DNA of 64,000 bases from the NCBI GenBank assembly GCA_002633005.1, contig NMRA01000081.1, positions 881,184 to 945,183 of the forward strand. Reading direction: 5' to 3'. Positions 24,591 to 38,900 of the stretch are shown piece by piece (positions within the stretch are counted from its first letter, which is position 1; the number at the start of each line of letters is the position of its first letter). The notes under the pieces are model-generated. The model did no database searches, was not told the origin of the DNA, and saw only the letters and a program-made list of their open reading frames with translations. The position numbers and the translations under genes were made by a program. The DNA is from Phoronis australis. Lineage: Eukaryota; Phoronida; Phoronidae.

Positions 24591-27500
24591 TGAGCAGACA
24601 AGCATGATATTTCGAGAAATGATAACACTGTAGGCCTACATTGTTAGTAAACTTTGTAACTGAAAACACTAGTTCTATGTGACTATTTCATGGTACGGAG
24701 CAAATTGGACGGAGGTGACATTAACGCAACTATGTTTCAAAGAGCTTGGTTACGTTTTCAAGCAGCTCCCTAACGCCAGTTCATAGTTTCAATGCTATTG
24801 TTCCGTGGTCAGGATTTTAGCAGCAGTAGCACACCAACCGTGAAGACAGTGAGGTCTCGAATAGCGGGCGAATTTATCTCCACGTCAACCATATAAAAGC
24901 ACGTTTTGGAACACTTTTATTGAAAAAATAATAATAACTGAGGGGGGGGGGAATATTTTCAAACAAATGACGGTCTCACACTAGCTGACCCTTGTCATTT
25001 AAGTTACTGAAGCGATCGAATGGCGAACACCTCAATTACTTCCAAACTGCATACACATGATGGTCGAAGTGAGACAGTGCCTGGCATTTGAGCTGTCACT
25101 AGTGTCCCTGTGATTTAAAAGTGATTTTCAGGGAATTACGCATTCGTTGTAAACAGTTGTTGAAATAGATAAATTTATGTAATAAAGGGGACGTGGTTGT
25201 GGAATATTGTAGCACGTCGTGACAGAAACTGTCTAAGCAGAAGTATAAGATAAGTGTACTCGGGGTAACATCAGATGTCCAGGTGGACATAACTAACTTT
25301 TAAGCCTACATGTCATCGAGCAATCCTCACTGGGGTCGTGTGAATTAGGGGTGCTTACCGAACATTTATCACGGAGGCGTAACGGCTCTTACCGCAATCC
25401 CCAAAATATTTATCTTCGGACATTTGCTTGCAAAACTGTGATGCGTCATGCATTGTAATTTAGGTTTCGAGGAAAGTTCTGGGCGTATGGCATTTTGTGA
25501 AAAGTGGCGAGGTGCTCAATTGTAGGTCAAAAAACAGCAAGAACGCTTCTCCTTTCTTTTTGGGACAGACATACCTCGGATGGTGACTGTACACATACGC
25601 CGACATTAAGCAACAGTGCATTGTTTTTAAGAAAACTCTAATTCTTCAAATAGAAAACGTTCGACTTGCTTTCAAGTTAGCTGCCAGTCGACACGAGATT
25701 ATCCAGCTCAAGACCAAGTACAAATATATGGGGGCGCAACACGTACCCGGAGGGCGCGTGTAATGACTGGGTTAACTCGAAAATCGAGGGCGTTAAAAAA
25801 GAATTTCAGTTGTGGCGACGGGAGAAACTCTATCGAATTACTATATGGACCCCAGACTTAAAATGGCTTATATTTCCCCCAACAAACATTGATCCGGCAT
25901 GACCGAGAGTCAGAGATTCAACAATAAAAACACAAGAAATAAACCATTTAGGCCTATTCTTTTTTATTTACAAGATTCATAAAAACATGATCACAGATGG
26001 TGATATTCATAGAGGGTTAACTCTGAAGTATTGAGCCAGTAGCCAGGTTAAAGTTCACCTCTCATTTTGACGAGACCCACCTATCCGTACAGCACTAATA
26101 CTCCAAATGACGCGTTTAACACCGAATATTTCAGTAATAGGCCTACGTTAGAAACTAATTTTGATATAGCCGTACCAGCTCTGAAACGGTACACAACGCA
26201 CAAACGGGGCAAGTCGCCACGTGACCATTCGTGTAACAAGACAGGTGCTGAGAAAATCCCTGGACTACCTGATGAGAAAAACACAGCATCAAAGGTCTCA
26301 CAATAGCATAACACCCAAGTAGAGTTACAGACTACCAGGTCCACAACCTTACAAACGTTAATAAATATCTAAAATTCAAAACTTTGACATGTAACCTTTA
26401 AATAATAAACAGTCTAGAACTGATAGTTCTGGAGAACTTACAAAGACACCAGCGGAAACTGTTTCATCCGAAGAATAAAATATCTTAAGACCAACTCAGA
26501 ATTTATGAAGTTACCACGAATGTGTTTACCCTGTAATACCATCCACTAATACACTTAACCAGGTATATTGCGCAGACAGTCTAGAACAAGAAAGCAAGAA
26601 AGGGCATATCCAACCTGAACCCAAAACCATACTGCGGTGATACCTGGTGCCTCAGACAACACACTAATGTATACAACCCAAGTTCCCTCTTGTGACATTG
26701 CAAGTGTTATCATATAATTCTCATTTCGTTATCTATACATGTATATACATATTATTTCTTTATTTAGTAATATACATGTATTAAGACATAAGGAACAAGT
26801 TATAACTGTGAGCATATCCAAAGGTTAACAAATAACTTATCTGATTGTCCCAAGGTGGTGCTGGAATGCCTCAGTAAAACATATTTAAAAACATTAGTTG
26901 GTGGTATGCACACAGTGAGTACAAGACCACATTCTATCAGGCTGTGCAATACTAGATACACAGAAACATTCAAGTCATACACAGCTAATTTGGTTATCCA
27001 CATGGCTAAAATAGGCTCTGGTGACCCTGGCTGGGAAACCATTAGTAAAGTTGATTCACGGAAATTCATTTCACTTTGGATGCATGCTGTTTAACATTTT
27101 GTGAACACATGTTTGCCTTTGATCAGAAGTATATTCTCTACATCTGCCGATGACAATACCCTGTCTTTAGCTAAAGTTGACTCATTATCTCAGTGTTCTG
27201 AGCAGAATCATTATCGAGGCGACAGTCTCTCACAGACAGCTTCACGTTTTTAAACCTGATGTAGGCCAATCTTTACTAATTTCAGGCTATTGGTGCAGGT
27301 GAACAGGTGTGCAATACCTCGTCACAATTTGTCATCAAAGATACCACACTCAAGTGCGATTTAACATGGTCACATTGTCAAGTTGTTCCAGAGGGCCTAC
27401 AGGAAACTAGCCCTGCTGAGAAAGCTTGGAGGTTACACAAGGTGAATACTTCCAAGTCATTAAGTTCGATCTTTTATTCTATGACAAGCACAAGGTGGAA

Positions 27501-28570
27501 AGGTTCAGAGGGTGCATTACGGCTTATTTATGACTACGTCTTCTATTTTAGTGATAACACAATTCTTACAATTTCCCAGAATAAAGGGTTCCACTCCAAA
27601 AACACAAACCAGATCAATGATATTCAAAGATGAAGCTGCGCTGCGTGGTCCTTCAAAAACATTGGAATTACAGTTTTAACAAGTAATGCTCAAGTTAGGC
27701 ATAGCAAATCAACAGTGGAGGAAGACCCACAGATTTTTGCATATTATTTGAAGCAAAATAAAATATTAACAAAATGACAAATTCCATACAATATAACAAA
27801 AGTTATACATTCTCAATCTGTAATGCTAGACTCTATGGAAAGTTTTCACAGTATTCAAAGTACATATTATGTACTGAAAGAAGGGTACTAATGTGTTGAG
27901 AGAGAGGAAATCCCCGAGATTTCACAGATAAAAATTTTGTGATAGCGCTAAGCTAAATAACTGAGCTGAATCCACTGGCTTTACAAACAGTAAAACCAGT
28001 TGGAGAAAGTGCTAACTGAATATTTGAGGAGAACCATGGCACGGCAACTAAAACCCCAGGACATGACCCAGTTGATGATTACACATTACCCCCTGCTATA
28101 ACATACCTCATAACATACCTCAATACAGGAAACTCAACAGCACATAATCCTGTTCAGCTATTGCACCAAACCAACAACATTAACGGACCTAAAGTCTTGT
28201 TAGAAGCGAGTTGTGTTGGTCACCACCAATACCAAGCTGACCAAACAAAAACCACCGAGCTGGAAAAAGCCCGTTCGATCCTCTGTCACTGCTAACAACC
28301 AATATGTAGTTGAGGTTCTCTTTTTCTATCATCTCTAATCAAACTCATGATCTCCTTTGAAATAACTAAGTTGGGGCCCAGCCCTCACTAACTAACGACT
28401 ATAATCTATCAAAATGAAGATTCTTCAGAAACACTTCACAGGACAATGGTTTAAACACAGAGCACCCTCATGAGCACACTGTACAATCTGTTAAGACTCT
28501 GCATGTTTACCTCATCTTGCACCAAGAAGGAAAACTTAAGTGTTCATAAACTCACCTTCCATCACAAAAA

Positions 28571-28826
28571 ATTTTTTGTTTAGACCACTTAATGTTCCTT
28601 AGTCAAATTGGAGATGATCTTCAGGCTTCAAAACAACTGACAATTGGTTATTATCACAGACCAGGGTCTACAACTTGGCTTGGCACAGCTTGCCAGTTTC
28701 TCCCCCACGCCTGGTCTCTATGAATAACAAACTGTCAGTTCTTTGTAAACCCAGGCATCACTTCTTATCTGAATAGGGAACAAGTTCAGGCAAATATAAG
28801 AGTGGCAAGAGGACTAAATCAAAATT
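28571..28826. repeat. Copy of the dispersed foldback (MITE-like) family
   Basis: Left end TTTTTTGTTTAGACCACTTA and right end GAGGACTAAATCAAAATT are inverted relatives. Internal words AACTGACAATTGG and AACAAACTGTCAGTT are themselves inverted, so the element can fold along most of its length. Non-coding. Confidence 0.7.
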
Positions 28827-29735
28827 TCGCTTCTTGCTTCTTGGATGGAACACCGGTTTAACAAAATATTCTCATTAATTATCTTCCCTGAGAGTACACA
28901 CCCAATGCGTTAGACACATGTTCACTGAAATTAATAACTGATGACTTAAGGAAGTGCCAGTTTTGACCCATAACCCCATGACCCCTGACCTTTTGACCCC
29001 TGAGGACTTCAGTTAGTGACTAGCAAGAACTCAGCCTAAGGAGAAATGTACCATTCTTTCTAAAATCTATTGGTCTATGGTAAAGTCTCACTTATTTAGG
29101 GCACACTGTACATGACGTACAATAGAAATGTTATTTTCTCATTTTAAACAAAATATGTAACATCAAATTAATTCTTTACCATAGTCAAGTTCTGTTACCA
29201 TAGCTACCACCAGAAAATATTTTGAAAAATTACAGGCATTCACAACAATGTTAGAAGACCTCAAAATATGAAGAAATGGTAATCTTGGTAACTATTTTTG
29301 GCCAAAATTAGAGAATTTTTCAGTATTTACTCCATCTTCAGGGGTACATCATTCTTACACAAACGAGCACGAGTATGTGGTAGTCATGGCGATTAATGAT
29401 GAGCATTTCTTGGAAGTTTTGATGCACACGACCTTTCAGTTTTCAGTGGAATACTCACAACACAAACCCAGGCTCATTGTCCTAAGAAAGCTATAACACC
29501 AAAAGAAGACAAAAACGTCATAGCAATGTAAATAGACCAATAGAATTTAGAAAGGATGTTACCAAATCACAATCTCAAATAGGTTTCGAATGTTATGAAG
29601 GGGAAAAGGATCAAGTAGCTGAAAAAATTAAGTTTTGCTTTTCTCAGATGTCATCAACTTAATCTCAGTGAACAAGTGAACCTGATCAAGGTGTAACTTA
29701 TTGTGGCTATAAACTCATCTTCTGTAAAAAAGACC

Positions 29736-29963
29736 AAATTATGATATAGACCACTTACTGAAACAGGTCTCGACCTGTTCCCTGCACAGTGAAACAACGA
29801 TTCCTAGACTGGGAGAGATGTGAAACCTTCTTCTTACTGGACACACCAGGTCACACTAACTTATTGAGCACTGCCATCAGCTCTTCCACTTCTCCCAGAC
29901 ATTACTCCTAATCTCAACAAGGACCAATTGGAGACCAATAACTGTATGTGGCCTAAATCAAAA
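29736..29963. repeat. Copy of the dispersed foldback (MITE-like) family
   Basis: Begins AAATTATGATATAGACCACTT followed by CAGGTCTCGACCTGTTCC. It ends ACCAATTGGAGACCAATAAC and GGCCTAAATCAAAA. It lies just beyond the transporter stop codon, so it is probably transcribed in the 3' UTR of that gene. Confidence 0.65.
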
Positions 29964-29998
29964 GTTAGTTAGACAGATGGCTGGTTAACACCAGCATT

Positions 29999-32900
29999 TT
30001 AAATGAGTTTCTTGGCTGTTCCAAACACGGTGTAGATGACCCATCCAAACACACAGATAGTAGCAGTCTGGTTAAACACGGCACTCCAGCTCTTGGTAGC
30101 CTCCAGTATGTGCCCAGCTACATAGACACCGACAAAGCCAGGTACAGCACCGGCCATGTTCATGACACCTGAAACAGTATGGTACATTGTCACCAAGTGA
30201 GAGCTACTGCTACAATACATACATGTACAGAGGCAACACAAACAGGAAACACGCAGCAGCTGATCATTACTTTAAAAAGCCTCCACGATCCTTGAAATGA
30301 GTGCATTTTTATGATGATCCATCAAGTGGTTTGGCAAATAAAGAGGCAGACACAAAAAGGACATCAAAATATTAAAATTTCCACTGAGGGGAATAATACT
30401 GGGTAAAACTGCCTAAAAGTAGTCAGCTGATGTCCTTACTGTGATAGAAACAGTCATCAGCTAAATTTCATAAAGATTTATTAACGAACTTGGTAGCTAT
30501 TGAGACAGGTGCAAAGGAAACTAAAATAGCCACTAGAGGGCACAGTACAAGTAAGATCCGACCTAAAATGGGCAGGTGTAGTCTTTTTCATGACAGAAAC
30601 ATACCTCCAAAATTTCTCGAACATTTATCAAAACTTAATAGATATTGAGGCGGACACATACAGGATGTCCACCAAGAAATCCTCAAAGGGGAAACATTCC
30701 CAAAATTTCACTAGAATCCTTTAAGCAGTTTGGCAGAAAGACAGGCAGACGTAACAAAACAGAACCGAAATACTTTGTGTTCTTGTCTCACCTAATTACA
30801 TGGGAAACGCACATAAAAATTGATTTTTTTCTCTACCAAATTAAATATTCAAGACGATGGACGAAACTGTGGAGAATAGACGCAGGCCAAAAGAAAACTT
30901 AATTGCAATTAGAGAGCACAGCAGAAGTCAGATCTCTCCAAAAAATGGCTGAACACATCCTCTCTTTGATACTAAATGTCTACAAAATATGCTTCAATAA
31001 TCAGTTTTGTAGATGGGGAGGTGAAAACATGACGGCCACACAGAGTTGACAACAAAATGTATCTACATAACATGTATTTGTAGGCTCATAAATTTATACC
31101 TACTATTACTACAGACAAAGCCTGTGATAAGAACTTTCTAAGACTTTATCTTTAACAACTCAAGACAACTGGAGGTGATGTCAGGTTTCCAGAGCTACTG
31201 TTGCAATTTTTCATATGATTTTTTAGTAAAATGACATCACTGTCGTTTTCTGGACTACTCTGTGGAGATAGGAATGAACTAAATGAATTCAGAAAACATT
31301 CCAGCCTGTTTACAAATGAATTACTGCTACACAATGTCCATCAAGCCACCTGAACGCACTCACAAACATTATTCCTTTACTTATGAACATGGCTCAGATC
31401 CGATAAATTCAATTCACCAAATCACAAACATATCTCAACGACCGTCAAACACAGCTCATCGATCGCCAGACACGGTGCCCAATTCACACAGCATGGGATA
31501 GACAATCAAAAATCTGGTGACAGGACTGAATAAAATCACTCACTGACTCCGTCTCTATATTGGACAACAAGTGGAAAGTTTGTGATTTCTGATACTTTTT
31601 TTAGTGTGTAAGCTATGCTTTGTAAGCCCAGTACCATATTTGGTAGCTGAGGAGCCGTACTTGATGGACAGTAAACCGTGTTTGTGAATCAGTAAATTGA
31701 GTTTATTTCGTGCGGCAGATGTGTTAATAAGTGAATGAACTAAGTGCTAACGATAGCAACAGCATTCATGACCAGTAGAAGTCTTGTTACTTTGTCACTC
31801 CTAAAAAATCTAAGGCCATGCAAATAGCATGAAACAAATATAAACACCAAGTACATTGGTGTAACAACTTGAAATACAAATCACCCGCGTTGTATCACTG
31901 GCCAGACATGTTGATGGAACATAAATAACTGTACAATGCGAACCCAAGTTGTGACACTTACCAAACACAGAGCCAGCGTACGTGGGGGCTATGTCTTGAG
32001 GATTAACTAACACACCACTGTTGTGAAAGCCAGAAAACACCATGGCCATGGCCATGCACAGTAATGCTCCCTGGAACTCAGTGACATAGGAAATGAGGGA
32101 AAGGGATACGGCTATCCCTAGTAATGTGGCAGTCTGCAAAAAAAAAGACATTACACATTTAGTGGTAGAAAAGGAGCAAGAGATGCATAATCATGACCTA
32201 CCAATGTACCAAGTCTTGGAATTACCAATGAAAAAAGAGGAAAATTTTCCAGGTGATGCATTGTTCTACAAATAAACAGACTTATGTGATAGAAATATTT
32301 TTATGTTTTGTAAAAGTTAACTGCAAGAAATGTTTTTTGCACAAATAAAGTCAAAATAATAATAAAAAGAGACAAAAAAGAGAAAACTGGAAATCAAAGG
32401 AAAATGGGAAAATGAAATCATAAAGGAGGAAGTTTTTAGGCCCCGAAAACCAGGAATGTTGCCTCGATTGAGCACACTGAGAAGGCAGACATGGATTCCC
32501 ACAATGACATGAAATTTTCAAGTGACATAACCAGATTTACCAAGGAGGTAAAGTAAAAAATTTGGTGTGATTATGAAAAGAAAAATAGGATTTGCTAATT
32601 GCAGTTGCCTTACACATGCAACATTCTTGAGGTGACATAGTTGGTGTTCATTAATGTCCTCCAACATTACATGTCAGTTCAGGCTATGTCTGACCTCTAG
32701 TGTGTCTACATTGTGAAACACAACTCAGCAATGAGAGAAATACCCCAAGTGAATCACTTAGCAAATGATGCATGCATAGTTATTAAAGTCGTTATAAGTC
32801 ACATTCTGATGATAAAAATATTAATTTCTCTTCACAGGCATGCTAATTTTGCTCGTCTAAACATCATCACGTATTTAACATTTATCTAGGTGGAACAAAC

Positions 32901-35900
32901 TGCCTGCAATTTCCCTGACTGAACGACTGAAATTTTATCTCTGTGACAAACACTTTAAACAGCCAGGTTCAAAGTAATTACAAGCTGCCAGTTCCCCTGA
33001 TTGCTAGAAATCATTTTAATCTGAGTAAGGAACAAGACGAGAACGATTTTGTAACAGGTAGTAGCCTTAAAACAAATGTCGTTTGACAGAAAACACTGGT
33101 TCATTGTACCTTTAAGTAATTTAGGTCAAGAGAAAAGTAAATAACAATGAAACACATCCAGAATAACCAGTTATTCACAGTTTTAGTAGATTCAATACCA
33201 AAAAACAGCTTTCTCACTTAAAGCTATATTTCACCTGTTCAGTGTAAACCTTGAATTCTTAACCAAAATGCTTTGGGGTTTAAAACATTACCATGCTCAT
33301 TCGAATTTGAATTATTGCCGAAAAAGCCAGCAACACAAGTCACAGGAGCTATTTTCAAATCAGCAACTTTAGGGTTGGCGAACCCCAATAAACTCTGAAG
33401 AAATTTGCCGACGGTTTTGGTATTTTTTGGTATCAAAAATAGAGTATTATGGGACCCATTTTATGGTAGTAAAATGTCTAATACGTTTTTTGGTGTTTAG
33501 ACAATTTAGCAAATGAAGGCAAAATGCAGAAGCACAATTTTCACCTCAAAAGTCATTTGTGGTAAAATTCAAGCATCCAAGTTTTTTTCCTCAGTCCCGT
33601 AACTGAACAAATGACTGATAATGGCAGCTCCTCAAAGACACAATATTTATAAGGCTAGTAAACCCCATTTTGGTGACTTCAACCAATCCACTTTCTGCCA
33701 CCTAATAATGTACCATTGGCGTCACACTTGAGTGATAAAAGCAGGATTCAACTATAAGAACTTGTACTTTCTTTGTCACCGTCACAATTTGGTCTGACTT
33801 GTACATGATTTGAATAATTAAGAGATTGCTGTTGTTAGTTGGTCTATGCAGAGCCAACCCCTTTGTATTGTTATGCAAATCTGCTCGTTTTGCAAGTGCA
33901 GATAGCTGTCACGATTATGCTGGTATGCACCTGTTACTGGGCGGAGAGCAGTTGTGCCTTACTTAATATTTGAAGCACATGGTGCTCATACCAGTCAAAA
34001 CGCTCTGGAACACGTAGGTGTGTTTTGTATCGAATATTTGTTAGTACAGGTACTTAATACTTATATGTTATGCTAGTCAGTTTAATCTACTTGAGCGTTA
34101 CGTGACTTAGAATTTCTTCTAGATGTAATTCGAAAACACGTTTATGCTATGGTTGGTTATTGAGTCGGTTGACTTACTTGATACTGTACCTAGTATGTAA
34201 TTTCTAGGTGACCCTTAAGTTTTATCACCACGCAGCTGAACCATGGGTGCAGGAGGCTGGTCAAGCTGGGCGGCGTAATATTTGTCCGCAAGAGGCTGGT
34301 CAAGCTGGGCGCCGTAATATTTGTCAAGCAGTGAAAATCTCTAGTGCTGAGAAGCCAAAGTTGTGGCACGTGTAGGACCATAAAGAGACACTGAGACCTT
34401 TGTGAACTATAGCAATTCTTGTATCGGCAATCATTATTATGAGTTTGTGAGTTTTGTGTGTGTGTTTGAGAGGTAATATATATTTTGTTATTAACTTGTT
34501 CTGTTTTGTGTCTTGAGAAATTGTCTGACACTAGAGGAACTTGACAGTCACAGATAGGATATTATGGAACTTTGTGGGTGGTCTTTCCCAACAGTTGCCA
34601 TGCAACTCTTCTAAAGCCCGTTTAGCAGACTTTCTAAGGAATTTTCAAATTTTGCTAGAAATATCTGAAGGTTGTCGAGGCTTAGAGAGCGAAAACTACC
34701 TAACTCCCTTATTTACAGTTCATTATGCAATTTCCTTGTGGAATAATTTCAACAAAAAATCATATAAATATACACCGCTTATCATAAGTATCACGACAAA
34801 TTAAGACTTCCTGTCATTAGAGCAAACTTAATTTACTGCAAAAATTCTTTGAATAAAATTCTAACCATAGAGTAATATTTTCACTGTGTTAGCTTTCTTG
34901 CGAATTCCCTGGCATGGGAGACAACTACCATAAAATGACAATGAAATCCGCTCACTCTCACCCATGACAGGGAATTCTGAGTCATTTTGTCCGATTACTT
35001 TTGGAATGAACTGTTCCGTTGGTAATTCAGGTAATACTTACGTTCATAATTTTACGAACTACAGTGACTGTGAATCCTGTAAAGAAAAACACCAGAATGA
35101 GAGACTTCAATGACAATGTTGAAATAAAGCATACTAAGATTATCATATGAAGAGCTCTTGCATGTTTTTTACATTCAATTATATTGACTGTATCAACCAC
35201 CATGCATCATTGGACCTGTTGTTCTATGAGCCCTGAACTCTACTTGAGATTAAGAATTAAACATGAACACGATAAACAAAACTAATCCCAACTTTAAGCT
35301 CTTAGGAATTTGATTCATTTTCTAGTGTTGGTTCTTGAAAAAAAAACAGGATGAGAACACAGGGCTAGGTTGATTCTTACCTTTACTGATCAAGGCATCA
35401 GCCAGAAGTCCCCCTATAATAGTGCTGGGAATGCAAACTGCCCACGGCACCACATTGAAGACCCAGCCCTGCGCAAAAAAAATAGAAACTGTGTAGAAAT
35501 TGCTACAACTGCAGTGATACAAAATTTCATGAAAGGACTCTAAAGAGGGAAACTGAATGATAGTGATGACGATGATGACAAAACAATAAAGATACACGCA
35601 GCTTTATGGTAGACGATACACAAACAAAAAGGCAGTGAAAAACTAGTTAAAAATAAAAGAGCAGTCATCAATAATTTACGAATAATTTGACAGTGGAAAG
35701 TTGTAGACAGTGAGAAACTTATAACACACTACAGATAGCCCTTGACAAGAGGCACACGTTGTGTGTAAATTTCATGTCAAACAAATAGGATTTGTGACCA
35801 GTAGCACTAAAAACAAATTGGAATATTTTTGTTAATAAATAATTGTCAAAAGACTGGTTTAACACGCTAATGGTCAGTCATATGGTGCCCGCATTTGGAG

Positions 35901-38900
35901 AACCAGTTTTCTCCACTGAACAGTAGGCATCAAACTGGTTCTCAAAATGTGGGCACATTTGACTATTGCCATTCACCACTGCAACTATTGCTTTCACGCT
36001 AAAACTGCAACCTGACATGTTTTACTATATCATAAGTCATTGTGTGACTGAAGCTGACTATAAAGATGTAGCTATTTTCTAATGATCTGCATCAACTTTT
36101 GTTTACAAGCCATGAGGTCTACTAGTCTTGTTTGTTCTGTAGAACCAACCACTAATAAATCTCAGAGCATTTACTCTGCAGTGAAATTTGATACCAAATA
36201 TCATTATGGTCAAGGTTACTGACTGTTTTCAAATGCCCAAGACACAACTAGAGCCATTTTGAATATTTAACATCACATATTTCAATTAGAAACAATAATT
36301 AGGATACTTTGCACATACCTTTGCGTTTCGGAAGTTCTCATGGAAATACGTAGGTAACCACGATAGTAGAATGAAGAACGCATTATTTTGACATACATGA
36401 GCAATGAGCATAGACCTGCAATGAAACAACCTCAACTACAACGGCGATAAAGCCACATTCATACTGTCACTAAAAATAAGATTTACAACTGAGACATTAA
36501 TAATGCTGCACAGACACAACACTAGAAGGACAACAGACACTTTCCAATAAAGTGGTCATCCAATAAAGTCGCAATATATTCATTTGGATATATCAGAGAA
36601 AATGCCTTCAGCATCTCGTTTCGTCTTGTCCAACAAAATTTGAGATTGGATCAAATGGAAGTTACTTTCATGCTCTCACTACACAAAAGAGTAGTCTTAA
36701 CAGGACACAGAGCCCTCTTTTAATTTTAGCTGTTCGTGCTGTACCCCAATTGCATTTCTTGCACTCTCTTTTCCAGCCTTTTAGTTCTGTTAAGCCATAT
36801 AATATTTGCAGCCTTAATATCCTGCTGTGTATTGTGTAAACCCACTCTCACTTATCCTTTATGACAGACTATAACTTACATGTCTTATTTCAACATAGCT
36901 GGAAAATAGCAAGGAAAGAAATAATAGATAATACCGCTACTCGCCGTGTAGAAAATGACTCATTTCGATTAAAGACTTTGCAGTCTCTATTGATCAGTCA
37001 TGAAAAACTTGTGACGAATGAGCAACTCACAGGTGTTTACCACACGCTGGCTCCATTCCGTTAGGCTTTTGGGCTTCCTACCACGCGTTACATTCACACT
37101 CTCTGCTTGTATGTTCTCTTGCCTACCCTCACTGTTTATTTTGCTTATACCATGTACTTCTACATGTTTATTTTACCTAGTGCCAGAGTATGTGTGCTCT
37201 CGAAATGTAGCTACTATCTTAAAGTATTTGTTTACCATGCCTATTGGCAATTTGCTTTACAATTGCCCACGGGAAGACCGAAAATTGTACAGAGAGTATG
37301 AGCGAGTGTACAATCAAGCTGTCCAGCAGAAAGTGCTTAGTAGTGTTTTCAATCAAGTTTGTATTAAGGGTTGCTACTGAACTATGCTGATTTTCTTGTC
37401 ACCAGATGTACCCGTGCTGATCTACAGGGAGTTTGAAAATGATGGTTCCTATAAGAACTGGCTTGTTTCTCGTTACATCGTGTCAGCCATTTTGAAATCC
37501 CTGTCTAGCAATACTAACCAGAATGCTGCTGTTGTAAACAACGTGTGATAAGGAGCCGCTACACTTTTGGACGGAGTAACTTTGGAATTAGCAGCGACGA
37601 AGTTCTCCTTCACAGAAATGATCGTCCTTTTCCGTCGATCTCGAGCGATGAGGAAAAAACGTAGAAATATTAGCCATGCCATTCCTAATAAACCTGAAAA
37701 CAAACCGAATGAAGATCAGTTACAGCAATACCATAACTTCTTTGGGAATACCATTTGAATGAGCTGTCACAGGCTCATAAGGTAATGATATTGAAATGTT
37801 TGTAACTAACGGCTATGTACCTATGTTTTGTCGAAGAAATCAACTTCTGATGTAGATCACATACCATTATGAAATTGGGTCTCAACTTGTCCCTTTTCCA
37901 GATTAGAATTTGAAAAAGACAACAAAGAGCTCACACTACACAGAAGTTTTGACTTGACCTCAAAAATTGCAGGGTAAAGCCGGGGAATCTACCACTTAAC
38001 AGTTTCGTTTTCTTTAAAGAAGAATGCTTATTTTAGAGAAAATTTAAAAACTAACACACTTTCAGCATGCACAAATATATAGACATTACAAACTGAGCCA
38101 AATGTCCATACTAGCTGGACGAATTATCATCATATGGTAATTTAACTGCGTACATGGGTGGGAAGCCTAAGTACTGAAATATGAGTGTAATGTAGATCTA
38201 TGAATAATTTGTGTACTGAGCAGAATTAATGGACCATTCCTAATTGTTTGATTTACATTGATGATCTCGGCAAATTTAGCTATACATACTTGCATGCAAA
38301 TGTTTTCAGACAACAGATGTCAAGCATAGGTTTATAAATAAAGTGGGTTTTGAGAGTGAAACAACAACATGGAGGACATCGCCAGATCTAAACTATACAA
38401 ATAAGTCTCCTTCTCTAACGAGATTCCCCGCAGTTCAATTATTCAATGGAAACATAGACTACAGTACATGGACCATCAAGTTCGTATATTTTGAATGGAC
38501 AAAATTTGTGATCCTATGCACAAGCCATGATGTCATTATTTACTAGCAATACATGGCAGACACAGAACGTTTTACTTCCGCCATGTACATCATCTGCTAA
38601 TCATGGTCGGCTGTTGAGTGGTCGGGTAGCATTGCCAAAAGTACTCACGATACCAACAGTTCTACTACTGAAAGACTTTGAACAGTCTTTCAATGCTGAA
38701 ATTATTATTTTTTTGTTGTACTAAACAGTAAAAAAAGAATTTCCCGTCACAATACAGCTGAGTGTGCTATGTTTCGAGGGTGGCGCCTCCTCTAGGATAT
38801 TATGAAAGAAAATGTCAGAGTTGCAAATCTGTTGTCTATAATCTATGGTGGAAACAATGATTGATAACATTCATGACTTTCAGTTCAATTGACTTGTTAT

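Larger units (their letters stand above)
24173..29998. other. Convergent intergenic region with 3' UTRs
   Basis: Holds the 3' UTR of the receptor (candidate AATAAA at 24585-24590) and, from the right, the 3' UTR of the minus-strand transporter. No coding stretch is convincing on either strand. Contents seen: a G-run at 24943, dispersed foldback copies at 28571-28826 and 29736-29963, and a cluster of TGACCY half-sites at 28964-28999. Confidence 0.55.

Noticed and set aside
37018-37380. 120-residue plus-strand open frame in a transporter intron
   Set aside because: No recognisable family, no splice sites that extend it, and AT-rich intron composition.
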